Notes: generated by a model from the sequence alone, not told the origin. 64,000 nt of DNA from Chitiniphilus eburneus (GCF_005048205.1 NZ_SUMF01000015.1:17916-81915); one strand, 5' to 3'. Positions 25,695 through 33,986 are shown, counted from the first letter of the stretch. Numbers and translations are program-made.

Positions 25695-26635
25695 GACTGC
25701 GCTCCGAAGTTGTCGGCCGAGCGTCCCATCATGTAGATGAAGACGTCTTCCAGGCTGGTGTCGGCGGGCGCTAGCCGCAGCGAACTGCCGGCCACCGCGT
25801 CGCGTAGCGTGGTTTCCAGTTGCGCGCCATCGCGGCCGCTGACGTGCAGGGCCGCGCCGAATGCCACGGTCTGGTCCACGCCCGGCTGGCCGCGCAGTCG
25901 TTGCGACAGGGCCATCAGGTCGTCGCCCTCGATGGTCCAGGTGGACAGATTCTGCCTGGCGATGACCTCGGCCGCCGTGCCCTGGGCCAGCAGGCGACCG
26001 TAGGCGATGTAGGCCAGCTTGTGGCAGCGCTCGGCCTCATCCATATAGTGCGTGGACACCAGCACCGAGATGCCGCGCGCAGCCAGCGTATGCAGTTCTT
26101 CCCAGAAATCGCGCCGCGCGGTGGGATCGACGCCGGCGGTCGGCTCATCCAGCAGCAAGAGCTTCGGCTGGTGCAACAGACAGGCCGCCAGCGCAAGTCG
26201 TTGCTTCCAGCCACCCGACAGCGAGCCAGTGAGCTGCTCGGCGCGGCTGGCGAGGCCCAGTTCTTCCAGCGTGCGATCCACCAGCGCGCGGCGCTCGGGC
26301 ATTTCGTAGATGCGCGCGACGAAGTCGAGATTCTCGCGGATGGTGAGGTCTTCCCAGTACGAGAACTTCTGCGTCATGTAGCCGACATGGCGCTTGATCT
26401 CGTCGGCTTGCCGCACGATGTCGTAACCCATGCAGGTGCCGCTGCCGGCATCCGGCGTGAGCAGGCCACACATCATGCGGATGGAGGTGGTCTTGCCGCT
26501 GCCGTTGGGGCCGAGGAAGCCGAAGATCTCACCGCGCCGTACTTGCAGCGATACATCGTTCACCACGTGTTTGTCGCCGAAGTGCTTGTGCAGGCCGCGC
26601 ACGTCGATGGCGAGTTCGCCGGCGTCCGCGTTCAT
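25691..26635 (-). CDS. ABC transporter ATP-binding protein of the exporter
   Basis: This 314-residue ATPase has a Walker A GPNGSGKTTSIRMM (43-56), Q-loop MTQKFSYWEDLTI, signature LSGGWKQRLALA, Walker B LLLLDEPTAGVDP and H-loop VLVSTHYMDEAERC. The signature LSGGW in place of LSGGQ is a known variant in exporters of this branch. The C-terminal ~80 residues form a regulatory tail ending in DTSLEDVFIYMMGR. It powers the permease encoded by the next gene and overlaps both neighbours by 4 nt, so the three are tightly coupled in translation. Confidence 0.94.
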   Translation of the reverse strand: MNADAGELAIDVRGLHKHFGDKHVVNDVSLQVRRGEIFGFLGPNGSGKTTSIRMMCGLLTPDAGSGTCMGYDIVRQADEIKRHVGYMTQKFSYWEDLTIRENLDFVARIYEMPERRALVDRTLEELGLASRAEQLTGSLSGGWKQRLALAACLLHQPKLLLLDEPTAGVDPTARRDFWEELHTLAARGISVLVSTHYMDEAERCHKLAYIAYGRLLAQGTAAEVIARQNLSTWTIEGDDLMALSQRLRGQPGVDQTVAFGAALHVSGRDGAQLETTLRDAVAGSSLRLAPADTSLEDVFIYMMGRSADNFGAQS

Positions 26636-27576
26636 CGTGGCGTCACCGTCATCGGCTGGCCGGGATGCAGCCCCGCCGCCTGTGCCGGCGCGGGGCGTGC
26701 CTCCACCATGAACACCAGCTTGTCGCGTGTATCGTTGCTGTAGATCACCGGCGGCGTGTATTCGGCCTCGGTGGCGATGTAGTCGATGCGTGCCGGGATC
26801 GCGGTGCAGCCGTCGCAGCCCAGCGTGACTTCACGTCCCGGTGCCAGGCTGGCCAGCGCGGCCTGCGGCACGAAGAAACGCACCTTGATGTTGCCGGGCG
26901 GTAACAGCCGGACCACCGGGCTGCCGGCTGCCACCCATTCGCCTTCGCGGTACAGCGTATCGAACACCAGCGCCGCGGCCGGCGCATGCAGCGCTTTCTG
27001 GTTCAGTGTCCAGTCGGCCTGGGCCAGCGCGGCGCGCGCGGCCTCCACCTGCGCCGCCTGTGCCTGCATCTGTGCGGCGCGGCCTGGCAGGCGTGCGACA
27101 TCCAGTTCGCGGCGCAATTGCAGCACGTTGGCGGCGGCGGCCAGGTCGGCGGCGCGGCTTTGCTCCAGTTGGGCCTGAGACACGCCGCCCGCCTGGAACT
27201 GAGCTTCGTCGCGCTGGCGCTGTTGCGCCGCGCGGCGCGCCTCTGCTTCGGCGGCGGCCAGTTGTGCCTGGGTCACTTCGATTTCCTGCGGGCGCTTGCC
27301 GGTGCGCAGGTCATCCAGTTGCGCCTGCGCTGCCGCCAGTTGTTGCTGGCGCTGGCGTCGCGCCGCTACTTCGTTGTCGGTATCGAGCGCGAACACCGCT
27401 GCGCCGGTCTTGACCTGTTGCCCGCGTTTCACCGCCAGTTGCGTCAGGCGCCCGCTTTGCGAGGCGGCGAGCGCAACGAATTCGCCTTCGACGTAGCCCT
27501 GATAGGCTGTCGGCGCCTCACGCGAACAACCCGCCAGCAGTAGCAGCGGCAACCAGCACAGGCGGGAAACGGGCAT
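26632..27576 (-). CDS. HlyD-family periplasmic adaptor lipoprotein
   Basis: This 314-residue adaptor connects the inner-membrane ABC exporter to the outer-membrane factor. It has a lipobox LLLAGC (Cys ~15). A split biotinyl-lipoyl domain follows (YVEGEFVALAASQSGRLTQLAVKRGQQV, later ALVFDTLYREGEWVAAGSPVVRL). Between the halves is a long Ala/Gln-rich coiled coil (~65-175). A C-terminal beta-barrel follows. AAGGAG lies 7 nt before the ATG at 27576, so the longer reading frame with MNKEST is unlikely. It starts 14 bp after the TetR stop codon and overlaps the ATPase gene by 4 nt. Confidence 0.92.
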   Translation of the reverse strand: MPVSRLCWLPLLLLAGCSREAPTAYQGYVEGEFVALAASQSGRLTQLAVKRGQQVKTGAAVFALDTDNEVAARRQRQQQLAAAQAQLDDLRTGKRPQEIEVTQAQLAAAEAEARRAAQQRQRDEAQFQAGGVSQAQLEQSRAADLAAAANVLQLRRELDVARLPGRAAQMQAQAAQVEAARAALAQADWTLNQKALHAPAAALVFDTLYREGEWVAAGSPVVRLLPPGNIKVRFFVPQAALASLAPGREVTLGCDGCTAIPARIDYIATEAEYTPPVIYSNDTRDKLVFMVEARPAPAQAAGLHPGQPMTVTPR

Positions 27577-27590
27577 GGTGGACTCCTTGT

Positions 27591-28244
27591 TCATCGCGGG
27601 GCGGGCCTTAGTCCGTGCAACAACAGTGCCGTGGCGTGGCGGGCGACGGCATCCGGTTCCAGCGTCAGCCCGATCGGCAGGCGGCGCTGCTGGCCGGCGG
27701 CCGCGAATGGCAGCATCGCCAGACCCAGCACCGAGACGAACACCAGTTGCGGGTTGATATCCGGATGCAGATCGCCTCGTGCCTGCAATGCGCCAAGCGA
27801 TTCGGCCAGCGCGCGCAGGCGCGGCAATGGCAAGCGGGCGAACAGCCGTGCCCGCAGCAGGCCGCTTTCGTTGAGGATTTCGCCGATCCACAGCGGCGGC
27901 AGCCAGGGCCGGCTGGCAACGCCGGCGATCATCCGGGCGATCACGCCTTGCAGCAGCAGGCGCGGATCGGCGACCTCGTCATCGGTGGCGGTCCAGACCT
28001 GTTCGATCAATGGCGCCACGCGTTCCTCGACCAGTGCGTCGAGCAAGCGATCGCGATTGCTGAAGTAGTAATGGACCATGGCCGGCGTCACCCCGGCCTG
28101 CTTGGCGATCTGCGCCATGCTGGTGGCGGCGATACCCCGTTCGGCAAAACGGACGAGGGCGGCATCGAGCAAGCTGGCGCGTACGTCCTGCTCGGCGGTG
28201 GCGAGCGGACGGCCACGGGTTCGGATGGCGGGTGCGTGCGACAT
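27591..28244 (-). CDS. TetR-family repressor of the exporter operon
   Basis: This 217-residue regulator has the TetR N-terminal helix-turn-helix: DAALVRFAERGIAATSMAQIAK, then GVTPAMVHYYFSNRDRLLDAL. The remaining helices form the ligand-binding and dimer domain. It is the first gene of the operon and is followed 14 bp later by the adaptor gene, so it would repress its own transcription and that of the exporter until a ligand binds. A perfect 20-bp palindrome lies 11 bp before its start codon. The ligand is unknown; in related operons it is usually a transported toxic compound. Confidence 0.92.
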   Translation of the reverse strand: MSHAPAIRTRGRPLATAEQDVRASLLDAALVRFAERGIAATSMAQIAKQAGVTPAMVHYYFSNRDRLLDALVEERVAPLIEQVWTATDDEVADPRLLLQGVIARMIAGVASRPWLPPLWIGEILNESGLLRARLFARLPLPRLRALAESLGALQARGDLHPDINPQLVFVSVLGLAMLPFAAAGQQRRLPIGLTLEPDAVARHATALLLHGLRPAPR

Positions 28245-28255
28245 GAATGCAGATT

Positions 28256-28275
28256 AATTAACGATATCGTTAATT
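28256..28275. promoter_or_regulatory. TetR operator: perfect 20-bp palindrome
   Basis: AATTAACGATATCGTTAATT is a perfect palindrome located 12-31 bp upstream of the TetR start. Its AT-rich, contiguous 10+10 arms fit a TetR-family dimer site, so it is the probable autorepression operator. Confidence 0.85.
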
Positions 28276-28309
28276 TCAAGGTGCCCGCGTCGGGCGCGCC
28301 TCACGGCGC

Positions 28310-28876
28310 TCAAGGAAAGGGATCGGTCGTGAGAGGGAAGAAATCTCGGATGTCGCGGATCGGCTTGCGCTTGTTGATCACGTCCAGCAGGTGGAACAGC
28401 TTTTCCAGGATGTAGTTGTTGCGGCTGCCATACCTGGCGTGGGGCGTGGCGATGTCGTTGCACGCCGGTTGCCCCGGTGCGTGGAGCGTGCGGCAGACGA
28501 AGGGGCGGAAGGGGTAGATCGAGCATGCCCCCGCCGCGTCGAGAAACGGGCATGGCCGCCGGGCCACGGTGTGCCCCGAAGAGATTGAGCTACCGGTCCG
28601 GGGAACGATTCCCACGTGCTTGCGGATGTACCGCGCTTCGATGGTGGTGATCGGCAGATCGACACGGCAACAGCGCGAGCAGCCTTTGCTGCATGCCGTG
28701 CCCGGTGTGGTCAGTTCGCCCACCAGATCGGCCAGCGCGTAGATCTCCTGGAGTTTGCCGAGCGGATTGTCGCTGCCGCGCTGGATCTGATGCGTCAGCT
28801 CATGCAATTGGGTAAAGAACCTCAGCTCCATATCGCGGATCTGCATCCGGCTGGCTGGGGGGACGACTCGATCCAT
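28310..28876 (-). CDS. YkgJ-family cysteine cluster protein
   Basis: This 188-residue protein carries the UPF0153/YkgJ cysteine pattern: CSKGCSRCC (near residues 82-90), then CPFLDAAGACSIYPFRPFVCR with further cysteines. These probably bind zinc or an iron-sulfur cluster. The family is widespread but its biochemical role is not established. The C-terminus (RNNYILEKLFHLLDVINKRK) is helical. The gene is on the minus strand, downstream of the VOC gene with a 126-bp gap, so it is probably independent. The Shine-Dalgarno (GGGAG) is about 9 nt from the ATG. Confidence 0.82.
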   Translation of the reverse strand: MDRVVPPASRMQIRDMELRFFTQLHELTHQIQRGSDNPLGKLQEIYALADLVGELTTPGTACSKGCSRCCRVDLPITTIEARYIRKHVGIVPRTGSSISSGHTVARRPCPFLDAAGACSIYPFRPFVCRTLHAPGQPACNDIATPHARYGSRNNYILEKLFHLLDVINKRKPIRDIRDFFPLTTDPFP

Positions 28877-29002
28877 GGGGGACTCCCGGGGCGGCGTCTC
28901 GACGGGGCGTGGGGACCGGCGCGCTGCGATATGGGCGTATGGTTCTGGCAGTGACCGGAAGGGGGGCGTCGATCCGCGGGCGGTGCGACGCCGGGTTTGG
29001 CG

Positions 29003-29347
29003 TTACGCGGACCACACGGCCAGTTCGTAGCCGTCGGGATCGAGGAACTGGAAGCGTCGCCCGCCTGGAAAGCTGAAGATCGGCTTGGCGATCCGCGCGC
29101 CCGCTGCGGTCACGCGCGCCAGCGTGGCTTCGAGATCGTCGGCGTACAGTACCACCAGCGGGCCACCGGGGCGGGGGCTGCCTTCGGTGGTGAAGCCACC
29201 CTTGAGGCGGCCATCGAAGAACTCCGTGTAGCCGGGGCCGTAGTCGGTGAAGGTCCAGCCGAAGGCTGCCGCGTAGAAGGCCTTGGTTCGGGCGATATCC
29301 GTGACCTGAAGTTCGATGTAATCGATTTGTTGATCCGGCGTGCTCAT
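29003..29347 (-). CDS. Glyoxalase/bleomycin-resistance (VOC) family protein
   Basis: This 114-residue protein has one VOC unit pair: YIELQVTDIARTKAFYAAAFGWTF, then GGPLVVLYADDLEATLARVTAAGARIAKPIFSFPGGRRFQFLDPDGYELAVWS. The terminal FLDPDGYELA is the family's metal-ligand region. Enzymes of this superfamily act on small electrophiles or bind drugs; the actual substrate is unknown. The start at 29347 gives the usual MSTPDQQIDYIEL N-terminus and has GGAG upstream. It is divergent from a methyltransferase gene. Confidence 0.87.
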   Translation of the reverse strand: MSTPDQQIDYIELQVTDIARTKAFYAAAFGWTFTDYGPGYTEFFDGRLKGGFTTEGSPRPGGPLVVLYADDLEATLARVTAAGARIAKPIFSFPGGRRFQFLDPDGYELAVWSA

Positions 29348-29466
29348 TGCAATGTTGCTCCCTGGATGGTTACACGAAAGAAATGTAGGGGCTGGTTGCG
29401 CCATCATTGACGCGATACTGAGGTCAATGCTTAATCGGATAGATGTTTTTACGCAAGGGAGTGGCG

Positions 29467-30237
29467 ATGACTGAAGTCGATTTCGGCAAGACTGCAAGCG
29501 ACTATGGCAAGTACCGCGCGGGTTTTCCTGCCGCTTTCTTTGCTCGGGCTGCGGCGCTGGGTGTTGGCGTGCCCGGGCAGCAGGTGCTGGATATGGGAAC
29601 GGGCACCGGCACTCTGGCACGCGGTTTTGCGCGGCAGGGATGCCTGGTCACCGGGCTGGACCCAGCCGAGGCCATGCTGGCGCAGGCACGCCTGCTGGAT
29701 GGCGAGGCGGGCGTGCGCATCGAGTATCGCCAGGGCGTCGCGGAGCGTACCGGCTTGCCGGATGCCGCCTTCGACGTGGTGACCGCGGGTCAGTGCTGGC
29801 ACTGGTTCCAGCGCGTGGATGCCGCGCGTGAGGCGTGGCGGCTGCTGCGGCCCGGCGGCATGCTCGCACTGGCGCATTACGATTGGTTGCCGCTGCCGGG
29901 CAATATGGTGGAAGCCACCGAGCGGTTGATCCTCCAGCACAACCCGACCTGGCAGGGCGCTGGCGGTTGCGGGGTTCATGGCGCGCACTTCGCCGATCTG
30001 GCGCAGGCGGGCTTTACGGGGCTGGAAGCCATCATCTTCGACGTGCCCGCCATCTACAGCCACGAAGCATGGCGCGGACGCATCCGCGCCAGCGCGGGCG
30101 TGGCGGCCAGCCTGCCGCCGCACGCGGTGACCCGCTTCGACGCCGAGCTGGCCGAGTTGCTGCGCAATCGCTTTCCGGAAGAGCCGATGCGCGTGCCACA
30201 TCGCGTGTTCCTGGCGGTGGGCCGCAAATATGGATGA
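29467..30237 (+). CDS. SAM-dependent class I methyltransferase
   Basis: This 256-residue methyltransferase carries motif I VLDMGTGTGTLARGFA, acidic motif II VTGLDPAEAMLAQA, and motif IV-like DVVTAGQCWHWF. The QCWHWF segment places it in the Methyltransf_11-type small-molecule group (UbiE/trans-aconitate methyltransferase-like). The substrate is unknown. AAGGGAG precedes the ATG at 29467 by about 6 nt, so the in-frame ATG at 29443 is not needed. It is divergent from the VOC gene and followed by the AT-rich promoter of the ATPase gene. Confidence 0.87.
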   Translation: MTEVDFGKTASDYGKYRAGFPAAFFARAAALGVGVPGQQVLDMGTGTGTLARGFARQGCLVTGLDPAEAMLAQARLLDGEAGVRIEYRQGVAERTGLPDAAFDVVTAGQCWHWFQRVDAAREAWRLLRPGGMLALAHYDWLPLPGNMVEATERLILQHNPTWQGAGGCGVHGAHFADLAQAGFTGLEAIIFDVPAIYSHEAWRGRIRASAGVAASLPPHAVTRFDAELAELLRNRFPEEPMRVPHRVFLAVGRKYG

Positions 30238-30285
30238 CTTAGCGCCGAATGGATCAGTTGTTTTTCTACGGTTATCTTTGCAATA

Positions 30286-30321
30286 TAGATATATCTAAAT
30301 TACGTAGATATTTTTAGATAT
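30286..30321 (+). repeat. Three TAGATAT repeats at the start of the ATPase gene
   Basis: TAGATAT occurs at 30286-30292, 30305-30311 and 30315-30321. An inverted ATATCTA lies at 30291-30297, making AGATATATCT a palindrome. The last copy includes the first two bases of the ATG at 30320. The stretch is strongly AT-rich within GC-rich surroundings and lacks a Shine-Dalgarno. It is a probable binding site for a dedicated regulator. Confidence 0.6.
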
Positions 30322-31432
30322 GGCGACTTCCTTCGATGCCTGGCACTTTGCCCGCCACGATCTGGCGCAGCGTTACATCGATGCCTTCCAGGCCGGGCTG
30401 AGCAGCGCGCGTGCGCTATTTGCCCGTCGCCGCATGGGCAAGACCGAGTTTCTGCTCAAGGACTTGCTGCCACAGTCGGAGCAGGCCGGTTTTACCTGCG
30501 TCTACGTCAATCTGTGGGAGTGCCGGACGGCGCCGCTGGCTGGTATCGCCGAGGCCGTGGCCCAGCAACTGGCCGCGCGGCGCAATCCGCTGGCCCGGCT
30601 GGTTGGAAAGGGGCCGCAGGTCCGTGGTGTGAAGCTGACGGTGCTGGGGGCGGGCGTCGATGCGCGGCTGGACGATCCGGATGCCGACCCCACCCTGGCG
30701 CAGGTCTGGCAGCGCATCGATGCGCATGGCCACCCCATCCTGCTGATGATCGACGAGGCGCAGGTCCTGGCGAGTGCCGAGCACCTGGGCGTGGCCAGTG
30801 CGCTACGCGGCGGCCTGGACGTGCGCAAGGACAAGGTGAAGGTGATCTTCACCGGCTCCAGCGAACACACCTTGCGCGGCATGTTCGGCAAATCCAGCCA
30901 GCCATTCTACAACTGGGCGCCGGTCGAGCCGTTTCCATTGCTGGACAACCTGTTCGTCAGCCACATGGTGCAGCGCGCCAACGCGATCCTGCGACCCGAG
31001 CTGGCCTTGCCGGACGAACGGGCGCAACAGGCGTTCATCACGCTCAAATCGTCGCCCGAGGTGTTCCGCCGTTTTCTCGATGCCTACCTGCTCAACCCGT
31101 TTGCCGGCGTGGAGGTTGCCGTGGAGCGCGCCCGTGAAAGCACGTTTTCCGACGACGGCTTCGCCGCGATATGGGACAGCCTGCTGCCGATGGACCGGCT
31201 GGTGTTGCAGTTCGTGGCAGCCGGGCGCAAGGGCATCACCGGCAAGCCCGCGCTGCGCGAGTTCGGGGCCGCACTGGGCATCGGCGTGGCGCAGTTGCAC
31301 GCGGTGAACAACTCGCTGGCGCGGTTGATGGACCTGAAGCGGCAGATCCTGGTGAACGTCGAACGGGGCGAATACCAGTTCGAAGACCTGCATTTTCAGG
31401 AATGGGTGCTGCTGGAACATCCGCCAGCCTGA
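30320..31432 (+). CDS. Orphan P-loop ATPase (archaeal-ATPase/STAND-like)
   Basis: This 370-residue protein has a Walker A FARRRMGKTEFLL (35-47), which lacks the first Gly but keeps GKT as in the ATPase_2 group. Walker B ILLMIDEAQVL and a sensor-like VKVIFTGSSEHTL follow. The C-terminal ~100 residues look like a winged-helix pair (LPMDRLVLQFVAAGRKGITGKPALREFGAALG). Relatives are NTP-driven switches of unknown role. It stands alone, with a 235-bp gap after it, and is preceded by AT-rich repeats. No Shine-Dalgarno is visible at the ATG, so the message could be leaderless or start further in. No partner toxin, nuclease or helicase is adjacent. Confidence 0.72.
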   Translation: MATSFDAWHFARHDLAQRYIDAFQAGLSSARALFARRRMGKTEFLLKDLLPQSEQAGFTCVYVNLWECRTAPLAGIAEAVAQQLAARRNPLARLVGKGPQVRGVKLTVLGAGVDARLDDPDADPTLAQVWQRIDAHGHPILLMIDEAQVLASAEHLGVASALRGGLDVRKDKVKVIFTGSSEHTLRGMFGKSSQPFYNWAPVEPFPLLDNLFVSHMVQRANAILRPELALPDERAQQAFITLKSSPEVFRRFLDAYLLNPFAGVEVAVERARESTFSDDGFAAIWDSLLPMDRLVLQFVAAGRKGITGKPALREFGAALGIGVAQLHAVNNSLARLMDLKRQILVNVERGEYQFEDLHFQEWVLLEHPPA

Positions 31433-31667
31433 CTTTACTCCAATCATTACCCGGGTTCCGATGGGGCGGTGTTGTGACCTGCATGCAAGCGAAGGTTGGG
31501 GTTTTGCCAAAGTTGCCGCGTACAATTTGTCAGTAGTCAGGGATGAATGGTTGTTTTTGCGGATAATCGGTTGTGTTCGAAATGACGTGTATTGGTGCGT
31601 CGAGCGAATCAATCACCAGTGAAGGCTGCCACGCGGCGCGGGCGGTCGTCACGTTCAAGGAATCGAT

Positions 31668-32351
31668 ATGACGAAGATACGCACGACGCCCATGCTGCTC
31701 CTGCTGGCGGGCGCCTTCCTGCTTGCGGGGTGCGCGACCGAAAGCTCGACCACGCTGGCAGTGCCCAAGGTAGAAAGTGCCAGCCGGCCCTATACCGGCG
31801 TTCGCACCCCCATTGCGGTAGGCAAGTTCGACAACCGCTCCACCTATATGCGCGGCATTTTCTCCGATGGCGTGGATCGCCTGGGTGGCCAGGCCAAGAC
31901 CATCCTGATCACCCATCTGCAGCAGACCAACCGCTTCAATGTGCTCGACCGCGACAACATGAAGGAGATCGGGCAGGAGGCCGGGATCAAGAAGCAGGCC
32001 CAGCAGCTCAAGGGGGCCGATTACGTCGTGACCGGAGATGTCACGGAGTTCGGTCGCAAGGAAGTGGGCGATACCCAGTTATTCGGCATCCTGGGGCGCG
32101 GCAAATCGCAGGTCGCCTACGCCAAAGTCAGTCTCAACATCGTCGATATCTCCACATCGGAGGTGGTGTACTCCAGCCAGGGGGCCGGTGAATACAGTCT
32201 GTCCAATCGCGAGATCGTCGGTTTTGGCGGCACCGCGAGCTATGACTCCACGCTGAACGGCAAGGTGCTCGACCTGGCCATGCGCGAAGCCGTCAACAAT
32301 CTGGTCGGAGCGATCGAGTCCGGTGCCTGGAAACCCGGCAAAGCCCAATGA
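31668..32351 (+). CDS. CsgG-family outer-membrane lipoprotein
   Basis: This 227-residue lipoprotein has a lipobox LLAGC (Cys ~22) and a CsgG-like core: PIAVGKFDNRSTYMRGIFSDGVDRLGGQAKTILITHLQQTNRFNVLDRDNM, GADYVVTGDVTEFGRK and a C-terminal LDLAMREAVNNLVGAIE. CsgG forms the secretion pore for curli, but no csgA/B/E/F is near, so another export or envelope role is likely. AAGGAA lies 7 nt before the ATG. It leads a three-gene lipoprotein operon, each gene overlapping the next by 4 nt. The same trio is known in Neisseria meningitidis, where the third gene is GNA1162; its function is not established. Confidence 0.87.
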   Translation: MTKIRTTPMLLLLAGAFLLAGCATESSTTLAVPKVESASRPYTGVRTPIAVGKFDNRSTYMRGIFSDGVDRLGGQAKTILITHLQQTNRFNVLDRDNMKEIGQEAGIKKQAQQLKGADYVVTGDVTEFGRKEVGDTQLFGILGRGKSQVAYAKVSLNIVDISTSEVVYSSQGAGEYSLSNREIVGFGGTASYDSTLNGKVLDLAMREAVNNLVGAIESGAWKPGKAQ

Positions 32352-32731
32352 TGGATATCGTCATGAACAACAAAAAGAAACCCGTACCGGCCGTGTTGCC
32401 GTTGCTGGCCATTGCGCTACTGGCCGGCTGCGCCGCGCAACCCAAGACGCTCTATCAGTGGGAGGGTTACCAGCAGCAGGTCTACAAGTACTTCCAGGGC
32501 GAATCGCCCACCGAGCAGATTGCCGCGTTGGAAGCCAGCTTCCAGAAGATTCGCGCCAAGGGCAGCATGCCGCCGCCCGGCTTCCACGCTCACCTCGGCA
32601 TGCTGTATGCCAGCATCGGCAATGAAGAACAGGCGGTCCAGCAGTTTCAGACAGAAAAGGCGCTGTTCCCCGAATCGCAGGCCTATATGGATTTCCTGCT
32701 GAAGAAAAACCAGACCAGGCTGGGGGAATGA
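32348..32731 (+). CDS. DUF4810 lipoprotein
   Basis: This 127-residue lipoprotein has a lipobox LLAGC (Cys ~27) after a basic start (NNKKKPVP). The DUF4810 core follows: LYQWEGYQQQVYKYFQGES, PPPGFHAHLGMLYASIGNEEQAVQQFQTEKALFPES. The latter half is a TPR-like helix pair. It always accompanies a CsgG-like and a GNA1162-type lipoprotein, implying a complex at the outer membrane. The start overlaps the preceding stop (ATGA), with in-frame ATGs 1 and 5 codons later. Role unknown. Confidence 0.87.
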   Translation: MMDIVMNNKKKPVPAVLPLLAIALLAGCAAQPKTLYQWEGYQQQVYKYFQGESPTEQIAALEASFQKIRAKGSMPPPGFHAHLGMLYASIGNEEQAVQQFQTEKALFPESQAYMDFLLKKNQTRLGE

Positions 32732-33399
32732 CGATGGCAAAGCTGTTCAAGATATTGGCCTGCTGCGCGGTGCTGCTGTTCGTCACCGGCTGCGCGGCTC
32801 CCAAGGCCGGTAACACCGACTACACAGCGTTCAAGCAGAGCAGGCCGGCATCGATCCTGGTCTTGCCGCCGCTGAACGAATCGCCGGATGTGAACGCTAC
32901 CTACGCCATGTTGGCGCAGATGACCCTCCCGTTGGCCGAAGCGGGCTACTACGTGCTGCCGGTGGCGCTGGTGGACGAAACCTTCAAGCAGAACGGCCTG
33001 AACAGCGCGAGCGATATCCACGGGGTGGACAGGGAAAAACTGCGCGAGATCTTCGGCGCGGATGCGGTGCTCTACGTGACCGTGACCAAGTACGGTTCCA
33101 GCTACGTGGTGGTCGACAGCGTGACCGAAGTGGCCGCCAAGGCCACGCTGGTGGATCTGCGCAGCGGCGAAACGCTCTGGGCTGGCGCCGGTCGTGCGTC
33201 CAGCAGCGAGCAATCGAGCGGCAGCTCCGGCGGTGGCTGGGTGGGCATCCTCGTATCGGCGGCGATCAAGCAAATGACCAACCACCTGAGCGACGCATCC
33301 TATGGCTATGCCGGCATCACCAGCGTGCGCATGCTGTCGGCTGGCGCCCCGGGCCGCATCCTGTACGGCCCGCACTCGCCCCGGTACGGCACCGACTGA
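32728..33399 (+). CDS. GNA1162-type (DUF799) lipoprotein
   Basis: This 223-residue lipoprotein has lipobox FVTGC and a DUF799 domain: SILVLPPLNESPDVNATYAMLAQ, PLAEAGYYVLPVALVDETF, IFGADAVLYVTVTKYG. It ends in a Ser/Gly-rich stretch (SSSEQSSGSSGGGW) and a hydrophobic segment. The neisserial homologue GNA1162 is a surface-associated antigen with a TolB-like N-terminal fold. The start at 32728 overlaps the previous stop; the ATG at 32734 has GGGGGA 6 nt upstream and may be preferred. It completes the CsgG-DUF4810-DUF799 operon. Mechanism unknown. Confidence 0.88.
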   Translation: MTMAKLFKILACCAVLLFVTGCAAPKAGNTDYTAFKQSRPASILVLPPLNESPDVNATYAMLAQMTLPLAEAGYYVLPVALVDETFKQNGLNSASDIHGVDREKLREIFGADAVLYVTVTKYGSSYVVVDSVTEVAAKATLVDLRSGETLWAGAGRASSSEQSSGSSGGGWVGILVSAAIKQMTNHLSDASYGYAGITSVRMLSAGAPGRILYGPHSPRYGTD

Positions 33400-33489
33400 A
33401 CTCATGCCAGGCTGGCCGAGACGGGCCCCCATGGCTACCCCAAAGCGATGGGTGCTACCTGAAGAAAATCATCCGGGAAGGTTGTCCGC

Positions 33490-33906
33490 ATGTTCCTGAC
33501 ATTGCTGCTGGTCACGCTGGTGGTGGCAACCGTGGTTTCGTTGCTGGTGGCGCTGGCCTTTTCCAAGCCCATCGACAGCATCCTGAAACGGATCATCGCC
33601 GATGAAATCAGCGTCGCCTGGCTGAAATACCTGAAGTTCGCGATCCTGGTCGTCGGGGTTTCGGCAGGTGTGCGCATTTACGAACTGGAGAAGTACATCA
33701 CGCCGGCGCGCTGGGACAAGGAAGCGCGGGTCGTTTCGTTGACGACGGAGCGCTGGGTGCTCGAACTGTACCGGACCGTGATCGAGGCACTGCAAGGTAT
33801 CGCCTGGTTGCTGCTGGTTTTCTTTATCTTTGCGTTGATCGCCTACGTGATCGTGCGGATCGCCGAGATGCGCCAGGGCGGCGCGGCGGATCGAGCGAAG
33901 GGGTGA
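33490..33906 (+). CDS. Small inner-membrane protein of unknown function
   Basis: This 138-residue protein has about three hydrophobic helices: LTLLLVTLVVATVVSLLVAL (3-22), YLKFAILVVGVSAGVRIY (near 50) and GIAWLLLVFFIFALIAYVIV (102-121). A charged loop (WDKEARVVSLTTERWV) separates them. No catalytic motif or domain is recognised. GGGAAGG lies 8 nt before the ATG. It is 90 bp downstream of the lipoprotein operon and could be its fourth gene or independent. A shared terminator with the glucanase gene follows. Confidence 0.65.
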   Translation: MFLTLLLVTLVVATVVSLLVALAFSKPIDSILKRIIADEISVAWLKYLKFAILVVGVSAGVRIYELEKYITPARWDKEARVVSLTTERWVLELYRTVIEALQGIAWLLLVFFIFALIAYVIVRIAEMRQGGAADRAKG

Positions 33907-33938
33907 TTCGCCATTTTGTGCGGATCACCTCGCCCAGC

Positions 33939-33968
33939 AAAAAGCCCCGGCATGACCCGGGGCTTTTT
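33939..33968. terminator. Bidirectional rho-independent terminator
   Basis: AAAAAGCCCCGG and CCGGGGCTTTTT (33939-33950 with 33957-33968) pair perfectly over 12 bp around a 6-nt loop. T runs on both strands serve the convergent membrane-protein and GH16 genes. Confidence 0.94.
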
Positions 33969-33986
33969 GCTGCACCGTTGCCGGAA

